64,000 bases of DNA from CBDFKJ01 sp965248805 (GTDB taxonomy: Bacteria > Pseudomonadota > Alphaproteobacteria > UBA6615). The translations under genes and the position numbers were made by a program. The DNA lies in the NCBI GenBank assembly GCA_965248805.1, contig CBDFKJ010000003.1, forward strand, positions 102,656 through 166,655. Direction: 5' to 3'. Shown one piece after another: positions 15,298 through 23,662 of the stretch. The notes beneath the pieces were generated by a model that saw only the letters and a list, made by a program, of their open reading frames with translations, was not told where the DNA came from and made no database searches. Within the stretch, counting starts at the first letter, position 1. Each line of letters begins with the position of its first letter.

Positions 15298-15345
15298 TTA
15301 TTGACGGAACGATGCGTCGTTGAAATCGTTCCAGGCTCCGCTCAT
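15298..15345 (-). pseudogene. Start of a truncated phage gene downstream of the Sak4-like ATPase
   Basis: MSGAWNDFNDASFRQ followed by a stop. The ATG overlaps the ATPase stop as ATGA (15342-15345). In many alphaproteobacterial phages the Sak4-like gene is followed by a DUF669-type gene beginning with a similar WNDFNDA motif, so this is probably its first 11 codons cut by recombination. Confidence 0.5.
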
Positions 15346-16247
15346 GGTTGGGGTGCTCCTTCCTCTTGCGTTTCGCTCTGCGGGGTGGACGGGGTGCCGG
15401 CGGGCGCGGGGGCGGGGCGGCCAAACTCCAGCCTCTCGCTCGCCGGTCTGACGGGGCCGCCGATCTTGGTCATCAGGCGGCCGAGATGAGGTTCCTCGAT
15501 TTGATCGAGACGCCCGCTGCGGTCTTTCGCGGGATAGCCGAAGGGATTGAGGGTGCGGCAGACGAAAGCCCGGTAGGGATCGCCGTCGGCCTGGCCGATC
15601 TCGGCCATGACGATGACCTCGTCGACGATGCCGGGGAGTTCGTTGCCGGTCTTCGAGCCCTCAATCTGGGGGGAGAAGACCCGGCGATTGAAGTCGTCGA
15701 GCTTCTCGTCGAGGATGCCGACGAACCAGACGTTCTTGCTGCGGGTGTGCTGCAGGTGGGTGAGCCAGGCGATCATTTCCTGGCCGTGGAGCCCGTAGGC
15801 GCCGCGCATGTCGGGCTTGCCGTTGCGGTCCGAGAACGCCTGGGGCTGGCCCTTGCACCACTGGAAGCAGAGCCGCCCCGCGACCGTGATCGAGTCGATG
15901 AACACGGTCTCGTAACGATCGAGCGCGGCCGGATCGCCGAAGCGCTCGGCCACCGCCTCGTAATGGGCCCGGCTATAGACCTGGTCGTCGCGGAGCGCCG
16001 GGTTGGGCCCGCCGATGAAGACCGCGAAATCGCGGCACTCGGACCAGGTGCGCGGCCGGATGGTGTCGCCGGGCCAGTCCTCGATGGCGAGATCGCCGGC
16101 CTCGAGATCGAAGAACAGCGTGGCGCCGGGCTCGAGGGTCCGCAGCAGCGAGGTCTTGCCAATCCCGGATTTCCCGAAGATGCAACCCTTGATGCCGCGG
16201 CGCTCGGCGAGGCGCTCGTCGGCCGAGATGATCGGGAGGCCGCTCAT
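15342..16247 (-). CDS. Phage ATP-binding protein, Sak4/RecA-like (AAA_24)
   Basis: A 301-residue protein with a Walker A motif near residues 22-29 (IFGKSGIGKTSLLRTL), an acidic strand (GATLFFDLEAGDLAIEDWPG), and the Walker B-like YETVFIDSITVAGRLCFQW followed by MIAWLTHLQHTRSKNVWFVG. Sak4-type proteins act with single-strand-binding proteins in phage recombination. The long frame upstream of ATG 16247 is antisense-like; ATG 16247 gives MSGLPIISADERLAERRGIK and overlaps the stop of the preceding gene (ATGA). The C-terminal 30 residues are Pro/Ala rich. It is the best preserved gene of this decayed early operon. Confidence 0.85.
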   Translation of the reverse strand: MSGLPIISADERLAERRGIKGCIFGKSGIGKTSLLRTLEPGATLFFDLEAGDLAIEDWPGDTIRPRTWSECRDFAVFIGGPNPALRDDQVYSRAHYEAVAERFGDPAALDRYETVFIDSITVAGRLCFQWCKGQPQAFSDRNGKPDMRGAYGLHGQEMIAWLTHLQHTRSKNVWFVGILDEKLDDFNRRVFSPQIEGSKTGNELPGIVDEVIVMAEIGQADGDPYRAFVCRTLNPFGYPAKDRSGRLDQIEEPHLGRLMTKIGGPVRPASERLEFGRPAPAPAGTPSTPQSETQEEGAPQP

Positions 16248-16726
16248 TGCCCGTCCTCCTTCGCGAGAGTCAGCTTGAAGACGGGCTTGCCGGTGCGCAC
16301 CGTGCGGGCGTCTTCGAAGGCGGCGCGGATCGCACTCGGCCAGGCGGCGTACTTGCGTTCGGGAACCTTGAAGGCGATGTCGACGTACTCGGCCGGATCG
16401 TCGCCCTCGGCGCGGATGCGCTCGACCAACACCGCGAACTGGGCCTGATCCCAATCGACGCGCTTCTGCAGGTCGGCAACGACGATCACGCCGTCCTCGG
16501 CCAGCCGGACCGTGCCGGTGTCCTTACCGGCGTTGCGCCGCGCCGCGTGCGCCTTCTCGGCGAAGTGCAGGCCGATAGCGCCGTCGAGCCATTCCTTGAG
16601 CTTCTTGGCGACCGTGAGCGCCGCCTCGGCGTCCTCCTGCAGCAGCGCCGGCTGCTCGGCCGGCAGGGCGGCGATCTCGCCGTCCGGCATGGCGCGGATG
16701 TCCTCGAGATGGATGCGGTTCGACAT
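16244..16726 (-). CDS. Phage protein of unknown function upstream of Sak4-like ATPase
   Basis: A 160-residue acidic protein (MSNRIHLEDIRAMPDGEIAA, then LPAEQPALLQEDAEAALTVA, KKLKEWLDGAIGLHFAEKAH and GTVRLAEDGVIVVADLQKRV). It is a family I have seen next to Sak4-like genes in prophages, but it has no assigned function. The stop overlaps the ATPase start, so the two are probably co-translated. It looks complete. Confidence 0.75.
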   Translation of the reverse strand: MSNRIHLEDIRAMPDGEIAALPAEQPALLQEDAEAALTVAKKLKEWLDGAIGLHFAEKAHAARRNAGKDTGTVRLAEDGVIVVADLQKRVDWDQAQFAVLVERIRAEGDDPAEYVDIAFKVPERKYAAWPSAIRAAFEDARTVRTGKPVFKLTLAKEDGQ

Positions 16727-17096
16727 CAGGTTGTCCTCCGACGATTCGAAAGGGGAAGGCCTCCCGACGGCGCTTCGCGGGGGCCCGGGCCCGGATCGCG
16801 ATGTAGCTGTAGTCGGCGTCGCCGTGGCGCTTCTGGACGAGATGAACGAGGCCCTGCCTGGAGGCCCGCATGGCGCGGTCCGCGAGACGGTTGAGCTCGT
16901 CGCGCGCCGGGTCGTGCGGTGCGTGGAGCCGTTGCTGCCGGTCGACGCTGAGATGACCGCGGTGGAGGGTGATCCGGCTCCCCGGATGGGCGGCCCTCAA
17001 CCATCCCTCGAAACCGGCCACGTCGATGATGAGGGAGGGCGTCCGTGGACCGGGGATCGGCGCCGCCGGACACGCGCTCAGCGCGAGGTGGTTCAT
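16524..17096 (-). CDS. Small phage early-region protein, C-terminus probably frameshifted
   Basis: MNHLALSACPAAPIPGPRTP, then SLIIDVAGFEGWLRAAHPGS, RITLHRGHLSVDRQQRLHAP and LVHLVQKRHGDADYSYIAIR resemble a recurrent phage protein (compare 32778-33068: GWADDARPGDGVVYARTAL ... GKVALFQRAGG ... AYIAVR). The family normally ends soon after YIAVR. Here the frame continues about 200 bases out of frame into the next gene, so a small indel near 16730 probably removed the true stop. The real protein is likely 100-120 residues. Confidence 0.55.
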   Translation of the reverse strand: MNHLALSACPAAPIPGPRTPSLIIDVAGFEGWLRAAHPGSRITLHRGHLSVDRQQRLHAPHDPARDELNRLADRAMRASRQGLVHLVQKRHGDADYSYIAIRARAPAKRRREAFPFRIVGGQPDVEPHPSRGHPRHAGRRDRRPAGRAAGAAAGGRRGGAHGRQEAQGMARRRYRPALRREGARGAAQRR

Positions 17097-17191
17097 GCGC
17101 CGCGCCCCCGGCCGGCGGCGCCGAAGGCGGGCGAAGGGCGGGATTCGGGTTCGGCCAGGCGCTCGTCGGCACAGAGGATCGGGAATGCCAT
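17093..17191 (-). CDS. Small ORF in coupled phage operon
   Basis: A 32-codon frame, MAFPILCADERLAEPESRPS and on to the stop. Its ATG overlaps the previous stop (TAATG at 17189-17193) and its stop overlaps the next start (ATGA). The start resembles the first residues of the Sak4-like protein (PIISADERLAE), so it may be a duplicated and truncated leader. The overlaps argue that it is translated; the function is unknown. Confidence 0.4.
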   Translation of the reverse strand: MAFPILCADERLAEPESRPSPAFGAAGRGRGA

Positions 17192-17415
17192 TACTTGCAC
17201 CCCGTCATCGCAATCGCGTCGAGAGCATTGTCGGCGCCGAGGGCACCACTCTTGCGCGCCCTGTCATGGACGCGGCGCAAGGCGGCGGTCTGGGCATAGA
17301 TGGACAACGACTTGGCCTGCAACGCCAACTGGGCAAAGGCGATGTCGTCGATGGAGGCCGTCTCAATGGGCTTTGTTACCTCTGCCCGGCAATTGCCGAG
17401 CGGAGGGATACGGAT
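17191..17415 (-). pseudogene. C-terminal part of a helical phage protein
   Basis: The frame ends IETASIDDIAFAQLALQAKS, LSIYAQTAALRRVHDRARKS and GALGADNALDAIAMTGCK, with TAA overlapping the next ATG. The residues form a convincing amphipathic helix typical of short phage early proteins. No start codon is found near 17400, and further upstream the opposite strand carries a different coding sequence, so its 5' end has probably been removed. Confidence 0.45.
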
Positions 17416-18030
17416 GTTGTCGGGGCCGTCGCCGTGTGCGGAGACCAGCCGAAGCGATGCGACCGGTTGGTCCTGACCCGGCAGGATATAGCGATCCATG
17501 CATTGGACGCCCGAAGGCTCTGCACCCTCGTAGCCGGGACCTTCGGTATTGATCCGGCGTTTGAGGAGATTGCGGGCCTTCGCCAGACTTGGCGGGTTGG
17601 CGATTATCATCCCCGGGCCGGGAGACGGTTCCCTCTTTTCCTCGCCATCCAGAGCGATGCCGCGTCGTCTCGCGATGTCGCCACACAGCTTTGCACCGCC
17701 ACCGAGGCGCCGTTCATCTTGACGGTCCCGACCGTGCGGTTTTGCGACCTGTCGGTCGTGGACCTGCTCCGGCGCCAACAATCCAGGCTCGCGGCATTGT
17801 CCGACCTGTTCGAGAACGACGGTGCGGGAGAACTCGTGGCTACGGACGCCGCGAGGACCTTGTTGGCTGATTTCCACGCGGCGGTGATGCCCGAAGCAGA
17901 GCTGGGGCAGCCCAACCGGTTCCCGACGCCGCCCGGAACCAGGTGGGAGGACATACCGCCGAAGAGGTCGCCACCATCCGATGCAGAGGCGGCATCACGC
18001 GCCGTGTGGAACCGGAGCACCTGGACATGA
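17400..18030 (+). pseudogene. Hypothetical protein, apparently 5'-truncated
   Basis: The plus-strand frame from about 17400 reads RLVLTRQDIAIHALDARRLC, then TFGIDPAFEEIAGLRQTWRV, GDYHPRAGRRFPLFLAIQSD, APFILTVPTVRFCDLSVVDL and LRRQQSRLAALSDLFENDGA. Composition and pattern are those of a real soluble protein. ATG 17266 is in frame but lies where the opposite strand also looks coding, so the true N-terminus is probably lost at a junction near 17400. The stop overlaps the next start as ATGA (18027-18030). I recall similar proteins beside the small HTH gene at 18491 but know no function. Confidence 0.5.
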
Positions 18031-18254
18031 AGAACCGCAAGAACGGCCGGCCGACGCTCCAGTGGGCCCTGCTTTGGTCGTTCGCCTGCGGCAGCGGCAC
18101 CGTGTCGTGGAAAGGCCCCGATGCCAGTGTCAGCATCAAACAGCAGAAGCGGCAGCTGTCAAAAAAGCTGATGGCGTATTTTGGAATCGAAGAGCCGCCG
18201 ATCGATTGGCACTACGACGACAACGAGTACCGGGCGAGGTTTTCGATCAGCTGA
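18027..18254 (+). CDS. Small basic hypothetical protein
   Basis: A 75-residue protein, MKNRKNGRPTLQWALLWSFA, then CGSGTVSWKGPDASVSIKQQ and PPIDWHYDDNEYRARFSIS. The ATGA overlap with the preceding gene indicates translational coupling. There is no recognised domain. It is probably a small accessory protein of the same operon. Confidence 0.6.
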   Translation: MKNRKNGRPTLQWALLWSFACGSGTVSWKGPDASVSIKQQKRQLSKKLMAYFGIEEPPIDWHYDDNEYRARFSIS

Positions 18255-18364
18255 CCAAACCACCTGCCATATTTTGATTCCGGTCGCTTTCGCAGGGCAA
18301 TAAGCGTTCAAAACGGTGAGCAGAAAGAAAATCGTAACATATTGATTTATCAAGTGTTTTTGGC

Positions 18365-18383
18365 GGTACCCGAAACGGGTACC
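18365..18383. promoter_or_regulatory. 19-bp palindrome GGTACCCGAAACGGGTACC
   Basis: A perfect inverted repeat with 8-bp arms and an AAA centre lies 31 bases before the small ORF at 18414. A second 19-bp palindrome of the same GGTAC-N9-GTACC form lies at 19015-19033, after the operon. It is probably a dimeric repressor site. Confidence 0.55.
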
Positions 18384-18413
18384 TCGGCCCAAAGTGCACA
18401 CCCTTTAGAGAAT

Positions 18414-18494
18414 ATGGGCGAAGAGAGAAAGGAAACGGCCGAAAACGACGGTCTGGCCGAGGGCGACGCATCGAGCCTGGAGGCAGCGGCATGA
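18414..18494 (+). CDS. 26-codon leader-like ORF coupled to HTH gene
   Basis: MGEERKETAENDGLAEGDAS and on to the stop, a very acidic short peptide whose TGA overlaps the ATG of the next gene (ATGACC at 18491). The overlap and the shared ribosome-binding stretch suggest coupling. It may be a true small protein or only a leader. Confidence 0.4.
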   Translation: MGEERKETAENDGLAEGDASSLEAAA

Positions 18495-18889
18495 CCATGA
18501 GGACCGGCTCGGAGGTGGACACCGTCACCATCCGCATCCCGGTGCGGTTCGCCCGCCGCGGCGGCCGCAAGTACGTCATCGCGCCCGAGGGCGCCGGTCC
18601 CGCGCCCGCGAAACCCGCCCGCGACGAAACCATCATCCGGGCGCTCGTGAAAGCCCACCGCTGGCGGCGGCGGATCGAGAGCGGCCGGGCAAAATCGATT
18701 ACCGACCTCGCCGCCCAGGAGGGGGTGACACTTGCCTATGTCTGCCGCCTGTTGCCGCTCACCTGCCTCGCCCCCGACATCGTCGCCGCGATCCTCGACG
18801 GGCGGCAGGCCAAGGGGCTCACCCTCGCCGACTTTCTACGTGATGTGCCGCTCGCCTGGGAAGACCAACGCGCGGCGTGGGGTCGGTAG
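18491..18889 (+). CDS. Helix-turn-helix protein usually paired with a large serine recombinase
   Basis: A 132-residue basic protein: VDTVTIRIPVRFARRGGRKY, then VIAPEGAGPAPAKPARDETI, IIRALVKAHRWRRRIESGRA, an HTH at about SITDLAAQEGVTLAYVCRLL, then LAPDIVAAILDGRQAKGLTL and PLAWEDQRAAW. In alphaproteobacterial mobile elements this small protein sits directly beside a large serine recombinase gene and a DUF2924 gene; here neither is present. ATG 18491 has GGAGG 7 bases upstream. It is probably an orphaned part of an integration module (inference). Confidence 0.75.
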   Translation: MTMRTGSEVDTVTIRIPVRFARRGGRKYVIAPEGAGPAPAKPARDETIIRALVKAHRWRRRIESGRAKSITDLAAQEGVTLAYVCRLLPLTCLAPDIVAAILDGRQAKGLTLADFLRDVPLAWEDQRAAWGR

Positions 18890-19348
18890 GAGGCGGGACC
18901 CCTTGCGAGCGGTTCCGTTTCCGAACCAGGCGGTTCGACGTGATTTGCGCTTGCCCAGCGAGCGGCCTTCAAACCCTCGGCCGACGAACGCCTGCTAAGT
19001 CCTTGATTCTTGGAGGTACAGTTCAACTGTACCAAATCGCCGAGGTTTAGTTGTGTTGGAGAATAGGCGCCGAGAGAGAACGAAAACGGGTAAAATTCAG
19101 CGCTCCCGGCAGGCCGGAGGTTTAGTTATTCTGGCCGAATGCACAAGGACCGCGCCGTTCTTGCGGTTCCGCCTGCCCATCAGAGAATGTCACTGACGAC
19201 GGGAATGGCGGAGCGGCCTGCGCTGGATCGCCGATCGACTCTCGCACGCCAACAGTAGGCGAACCGGCCGCTCAGGAGCCAGCCGCAGAAAGACATACAA
19301 TGTTACGGGCTACCAGGGGGCAGTCCACAAATTCGGCGCGAAGTCCCT
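18890..19348. promoter_or_regulatory. Intergenic stretch with 19-bp palindrome at 19015-19033
   Basis: No coding frame is convincing here. GGTACAGTTCAACTGTACC (19015-19033) is a perfect palindrome around a single central base. It is followed by GGTTTAGTTGTGTTGGAGAATA and GGAGGTTTAGTTATTCTGG (GAGGTTTAGTT repeated at about 19044 and 19120). Nothing else was recognised up to the end of the topoisomerase gene. Confidence 0.5.
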
Positions 19349-21586
19349 CTATCGGGGGATTCTTTTTCTCGCCGTCGACGCAGGCCTGGAGGATACCGCA
19401 GCCCCGCCACGGCCCGCCGACTTGGGGCGCCGGTTCGTGTCTATCCATTTCGACGTCGCGGCCGCACTTGCCCTGACCTCGTCGGGAACGGCGATACCCC
19501 TGTCCCGCGCGATCGCCTCGGCGAAGGACAGTTGCGCCGCACTCGGCGCCTTGGCTCCTGTTGCTCCGGTGCTCGCCGTGTTGCTGGCAGCGCGAGCGGG
19601 CGCGTGCCGGTCCAGGAACTGTCGGCACACGGAGGCCGACTTCGTGTAGCCCGCAGGCGGCTTGATACCCTTGCGTTTGGCGATCGACACGGCAAACCGC
19701 TTCATCGCCGCCGTCGGCGGGCGATCCTTGCCGCTGTAGCCGCCCGAAGCGTCCCCGAGCGCAACCGCCGCTCCGCCGGCGGCGCCCTCGCCCAACCTGC
19801 CGATGATGCGCCGGGCGGCATCGCATATGGCGTCGATCGCCACCGTCATCTCCTGCTTACCGAGCACAACGTCGTCCAGCAGGCACTCCAGCTCCGCCGT
19901 CACGCCCGGATCGACCAGCGCCGGATCGGCGCGCCCCAGAACCCCGAACAGTGCCAGCCCCCGGTCGCTCGGCACGATGTTCTTGTCCCGGACCGTCAGG
20001 AAGCCCTGCTTCTTGAGCCCCACGATGATCTCACCCCGCGTCGCTGGCGTGCCGATCCCCCTGGCCTCCCTGAGGCGCTCCCGAAGAGCCTCGTCCTCCA
20101 CGAAGCGCCAAGCGTTCTGCATCGCCTCGATCAGCGTGCCCTCCTTGTAGCGCGGCGGCGGCCGGGTCTCCTTGTCCTCGATCTCCGGGTCGTGCAGCCG
20201 GGCAGTCTCCCCGTCGCGCAGCACCGGCAGCGCCTGCGCCCCTTCGCCCTTCTCCTCAGCCGGCCGCCAATCGGGAAAGGCATCGCGCCAGCCGGCCTCG
20301 ATCGGCTGGCGGCCCGCTGCGCGGAACCCGAAGCCGAGGACATCCAGCGTCACCGTCGTCTGCCGGTAGCGGTAATCGGGCATGACCGATGCCAGATAGG
20401 ACCGCGCAATCGCGTCGAACAGTTTCTTTTCGTCGCTCGACAAGCGCGGCCAAATCTCGCCCAGATCGCCGATCGTGTTGACGTTCGGAATCACCGCGTG
20501 ATGGCTCGCACCCTCGAGGCCCTTGTCGTGGAAGCTGCCGTTGCGCCCCTTGCGGATCACCGGCTGCGACGGCACGGGGACGGCGGCGTAGGCCTTGCCT
20601 GCCCGCAGTCCGGCGACGATCTTCGGCACGTCGGCGATCGCGCTCTCCGGCAGGTAGCGCACCTCGGCACGCGGATAGGTGAGGACCTTCTTGCCCGCGC
20701 CGTCATAGAGCTCCTGCGCCACCTCCAGGGTCCTGGAAGCGGACCAGCCGAAGCGGGCGCTGCACAGCTTCTGCAGCGAGGGCAGGTCGTGGAGCTTCGG
20801 CGGGCGCTGGCGCTTGTCCTCCACCCGCACGCCGAGCGGACCCGCGAAGTCCTTCGCCGACTTCACAACCGCCTCGGCGTCTTCGCGTTTCAGAATGCGG
20901 TCCTTGGGCGCGTGCCGCATCCGAAAGGCGCCGCCCCCGGCATGGGCGGCGGCCGTGACCTCGAAGTAGGTGACCGGAGCGAAGTCGCGGATCTCCAGCT
21001 CGCGCTTGCAGGCGATCGCAAGCGTCGGCGTCTTCACCCGCCCGACCCCGATCACGCCCTGCGCGCCACGGCCGAGCGTGACCGTCGCGGTGCGGGTCAG
21101 CGACAGGTTGTAGATCTGGTCGGCCTGACGGCGCGCGACGGCGGCGGCGTAGAGAAGGGCATGCTCGGCGTTGGGCAGGGCGCGGCTGAAGGCGTCGCGA
21201 ATGGTCTTCGGATCCTGCGCGGTGAACATCACTCGCATCACCTCGCCGCGGTAGCCGCAATGCTCCAGGATCTCCTGCCCGATGAGCTGTCCCTCGCGGT
21301 CGCAGTCGGTCGCCAGCCACACGCGTTTCGCGGTGCGCAGTGCCGCGCGGATGGCCTTCAGCTTGGCCGCCTTGTTGCCGCCTGTGGCAGGCTTGGTGCC
21401 GTAGAGCCCCTCGGGCTTCAGCAGATCCGTCGACCAGCGCTTCCAGGCCGGGTTCACGTCCTCCGGCTCGCACAGGTCGAGCAGGTGGCCCTCCGCGGGG
21501 AGGACAGTGCCGTAGCGGGACCCGACGGCGGCGCGGATGTCCGTCGCCTGGCTGGACTTCTCGGTGATGACGATCTGGTCGGTCAT
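19349..21586 (-). CDS. topB: DNA topoisomerase III (type IA)
   Basis: A 745-residue type IA topoisomerase. The N-terminal Toprim domain has VITEKSSQATDIRAAVGSRY, WLATDCDREGQLIGQEIL (acidic DxDxE) and EHCGYRGEVMRVMFTAQDP. The catalytic Tyr is in KVLTYPRAEVRYLPES, near residue 310; the usual YPRT has become YPRA. LREARGIGTPATRGEIIVGL is the conserved gate motif. The C-terminal 150 residues are Ala/Lys-rich with two SAP-like repeats (TAAMKRFAVSIAKRKGIKPP and SAAQLSFAEAIARDRGIAVP), as in plasmid- and ICE-borne TopB. It lies downstream of recQ and HU on the same strand, a group often carried on integrative elements. Confidence 0.9.
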   Translation of the reverse strand: MTDQIVITEKSSQATDIRAAVGSRYGTVLPAEGHLLDLCEPEDVNPAWKRWSTDLLKPEGLYGTKPATGGNKAAKLKAIRAALRTAKRVWLATDCDREGQLIGQEILEHCGYRGEVMRVMFTAQDPKTIRDAFSRALPNAEHALLYAAAVARRQADQIYNLSLTRTATVTLGRGAQGVIGVGRVKTPTLAIACKRELEIRDFAPVTYFEVTAAAHAGGGAFRMRHAPKDRILKREDAEAVVKSAKDFAGPLGVRVEDKRQRPPKLHDLPSLQKLCSARFGWSASRTLEVAQELYDGAGKKVLTYPRAEVRYLPESAIADVPKIVAGLRAGKAYAAVPVPSQPVIRKGRNGSFHDKGLEGASHHAVIPNVNTIGDLGEIWPRLSSDEKKLFDAIARSYLASVMPDYRYRQTTVTLDVLGFGFRAAGRQPIEAGWRDAFPDWRPAEEKGEGAQALPVLRDGETARLHDPEIEDKETRPPPRYKEGTLIEAMQNAWRFVEDEALRERLREARGIGTPATRGEIIVGLKKQGFLTVRDKNIVPSDRGLALFGVLGRADPALVDPGVTAELECLLDDVVLGKQEMTVAIDAICDAARRIIGRLGEGAAGGAAVALGDASGGYSGKDRPPTAAMKRFAVSIAKRKGIKPPAGYTKSASVCRQFLDRHAPARAASNTASTGATGAKAPSAAQLSFAEAIARDRGIAVPDEVRASAAATSKWIDTNRRPKSAGRGGAAVSSRPASTARKRIPR

Positions 21587-21703
21587 GGCAGGGCGGTAGG
21601 AGGCATTCCGCGGCGATGACTGTACAAGAACATAGAACGAACACTATCGACAGGCAAGCCGTGCGACAGCGCTGACGCGGGTGCGGTAGCGGACGTCCCG
21701 CGC

Positions 21704-23629
21704 TCAGCCGGTGTCGGGGAGTGCGGCCTCGATGGCGGCCAGGAAGGGCTCGGCAAACTGCTCGAGCTTGGCCGCGCCGACGCCGTTGACCTCGGCGAAC
21801 TCCTCTTTCGTGCGCGGACGCCGGCGCGCCATGTCGATCAGCGTGCGGTCCGGAAACACGATGTAGGCCGGCACTCCCCGTTCCTTCGCCAGTCGCAGCC
21901 GCAGCGCCTTGAGCGCATCGAGCAGGGCCGCCTGGTCGCCGCTCAGCGGGTGCTCGGGCTCCTTGCCGCGCGTCTCCCGCGACGGCGCCGACGGGCGTGC
22001 TGCCACCGTGTCCTCGCGGTAGCGGAACGCGCCCTTGCCCCGCAGCAGGTCCCGGCCCTTGTCCGTGATCCCGAGCCCGCCGTAGCCTGCGATGTCGAGA
22101 CGCAGGAACCCGGTCGCCACAATCTGGCGGATCAGCGAGCGCCACTCGTTCCTGCCCCGCCCGGCGCCTGCCCCGAAGGTCGGCAGCCGGCCATGGCCGA
22201 AGCGCACGATCTTCTCGGTCTCGGTCCCGCGCAGGATGTCGATCAGATGCGCGGCGCCGAAGCGCTCGCCGGAGTGCTGGACCGTCGACACGATCTTCTG
22301 CGCGTCCTCGGTCCCGTCGACACGCTCGGACGGGTCAAGGCAGCAGTCGCAGTTGCCGCAAGCGCCGGTCCGCTCGCCGAAATAGTCGAGCAGTGCCACC
22401 CGGCGGCAGGCCGGCGCCTCGCAATAGCCCAGCAGCGCGTCGAGCCGCTTGTGCTCTCGGCGCTTGCGCTCAGGCCCCGCGTCCTCCTCCTCAATGAACT
22501 GGCGCCGCATCCTGATGTCGTAGAGCCCGTAGAGCATGTGCGCCTCGGCCGGCGCACCATCCCGCCCAGCCCGGCCGATCTCCTGGTAGTAGGCCTCGAC
22601 GCTGCCCGGCAGGTCGGTGTGGAAGACGTAGCGCACGTCCGCCTTGTCGATCCCCATGCCGAAGGCGATGGTGGCGACGATGACCACGCCGGGATAGGTC
22701 ATGAAGATGTTCTGGTGCGCCTCCCGCTCCTCCTTCTCCATCCCTGCGTGATAGGGGAGCGCCCGAACGCCGTCCGCCGCCAGCATGGCGGCGGTCTCCT
22801 CGGTCTTCTTGCGCGAGAGGCAGTAGACGATGCCGCTCTCGCCCTCGTGGCGGGCGACGAAGCTCCGCAACTGGCGCTTCCACTCGCGCTTCATCTCCAC
22901 CCTGAGCTTGATGTTGGGGCGGTCGAAGCCGAGCACGACCTGCTCCGCCTGGCCGCCGAACAGCTTCTCGGCGATGTCGTTTCGGGTCACCTCGTCGGCC
23001 GTCGCCGTCAGCGCCGCGATCAGGACGCCGGGGAAGAGCGCGCGCAGCCGGCACAGATCCTCATACTCCGGCCGGAAGGCCGGCCCCCATTGCGAGATAC
23101 AATGCGCCTCGTCGATGGCGAACAGGCTTACATGCAGGCGATCAAGCGCCGCCAGCATGCGCTCGGTCATCAGCCGTTCCGGGGCCATGTAGAGAAGCCG
23201 CGTCTCGCCCGCCGCGGCGCGGCGCCAGGCAGCGACATTGTCGGCGCGGCCCTTCGCCGAGTTGATGCAGTCCGCCGCGACGCCCGCGAGCCTGAGCGCC
23301 GCCACCTGGTCCTGCATGAGGGCGATCAGCGGCGACACCACCACCGTGAGACCGCGCATGACCAGCGCGGGGATCTGGAAGCAGAGCGACTTGCCCGATC
23401 CCGTCGGCATCACCGTGAGCGCGTTGCGCCCGGCCAGCAGTGCCGTGATCGCCGCCTCCTGGCCGGGCCGTAAGTCCTCGAAACCGAAGACCTCCCGCAG
23501 CACCCGGCGTGCCTCCAGAATTGCCTGTCCGGACGCGGTCGTCAGTCGCACCGATTCGCCTTTGCCGCGCCGGTCGTGGAAGGCCCTGTCCGGATGTCCG
23601 GCCGGGTCAACGCTCTCCTGGAATGACAT
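21704..23629 (-). CDS. recQ: ATP-dependent DNA helicase RecQ
   Basis: A 641-residue SF2 helicase with motif 0 LRPGQEAAI, Walker A MPTGSGKSLCFQIPA, motif II FAIDEAHCISQWG, motif IV GIVYCLSRKKTEETA, and motif VI EIGRAGRDGAPAEAHML. A RecQ zinc-binding region has CEAPACRRVALLDYFGE and CGNCDCC, followed by an RQC winged helix. An HRDC domain closes the protein (AYIVFPDRTLIDMARRRPRT, VNGVGAAKLEQFAEPFL). The length is normal. It unwinds recombination intermediates with TopB, whose gene follows 117 bases downstream. No frameshift is seen. Confidence 0.95.
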   Translation of the reverse strand: MSFQESVDPAGHPDRAFHDRRGKGESVRLTTASGQAILEARRVLREVFGFEDLRPGQEAAITALLAGRNALTVMPTGSGKSLCFQIPALVMRGLTVVVSPLIALMQDQVAALRLAGVAADCINSAKGRADNVAAWRRAAAGETRLLYMAPERLMTERMLAALDRLHVSLFAIDEAHCISQWGPAFRPEYEDLCRLRALFPGVLIAALTATADEVTRNDIAEKLFGGQAEQVVLGFDRPNIKLRVEMKREWKRQLRSFVARHEGESGIVYCLSRKKTEETAAMLAADGVRALPYHAGMEKEEREAHQNIFMTYPGVVIVATIAFGMGIDKADVRYVFHTDLPGSVEAYYQEIGRAGRDGAPAEAHMLYGLYDIRMRRQFIEEEDAGPERKRREHKRLDALLGYCEAPACRRVALLDYFGERTGACGNCDCCLDPSERVDGTEDAQKIVSTVQHSGERFGAAHLIDILRGTETEKIVRFGHGRLPTFGAGAGRGRNEWRSLIRQIVATGFLRLDIAGYGGLGITDKGRDLLRGKGAFRYREDTVAARPSAPSRETRGKEPEHPLSGDQAALLDALKALRLRLAKERGVPAYIVFPDRTLIDMARRRPRTKEEFAEVNGVGAAKLEQFAEPFLAAIEAALPDTG

Positions 23630-23662
23630 GCGACGTCGCGAAACCTCCGGAATGCCGGTGAG

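Noticed and set aside
14552..15424. Single 290-residue protein
   Set aside because: Only the middle is a transposase fragment; the ends are other sequences read in the wrong frame (methylase fragment, Sak4 region, IS end).
18491..18889. Complete serine-recombinase integration module
   Set aside because: Only the small HTH partner (and a distant DUF3489 gene) is present; no recombinase catalytic domain was found in the window.
19532..21619. 695-codon open frame opposite topB
   Set aside because: High-GC antisense frame of a well-conserved gene; no domain or codon pattern of its own.
21950..23473. 507-codon open frame opposite recQ
   Set aside because: Antisense shadow; the minus strand shows complete RecQ motifs.
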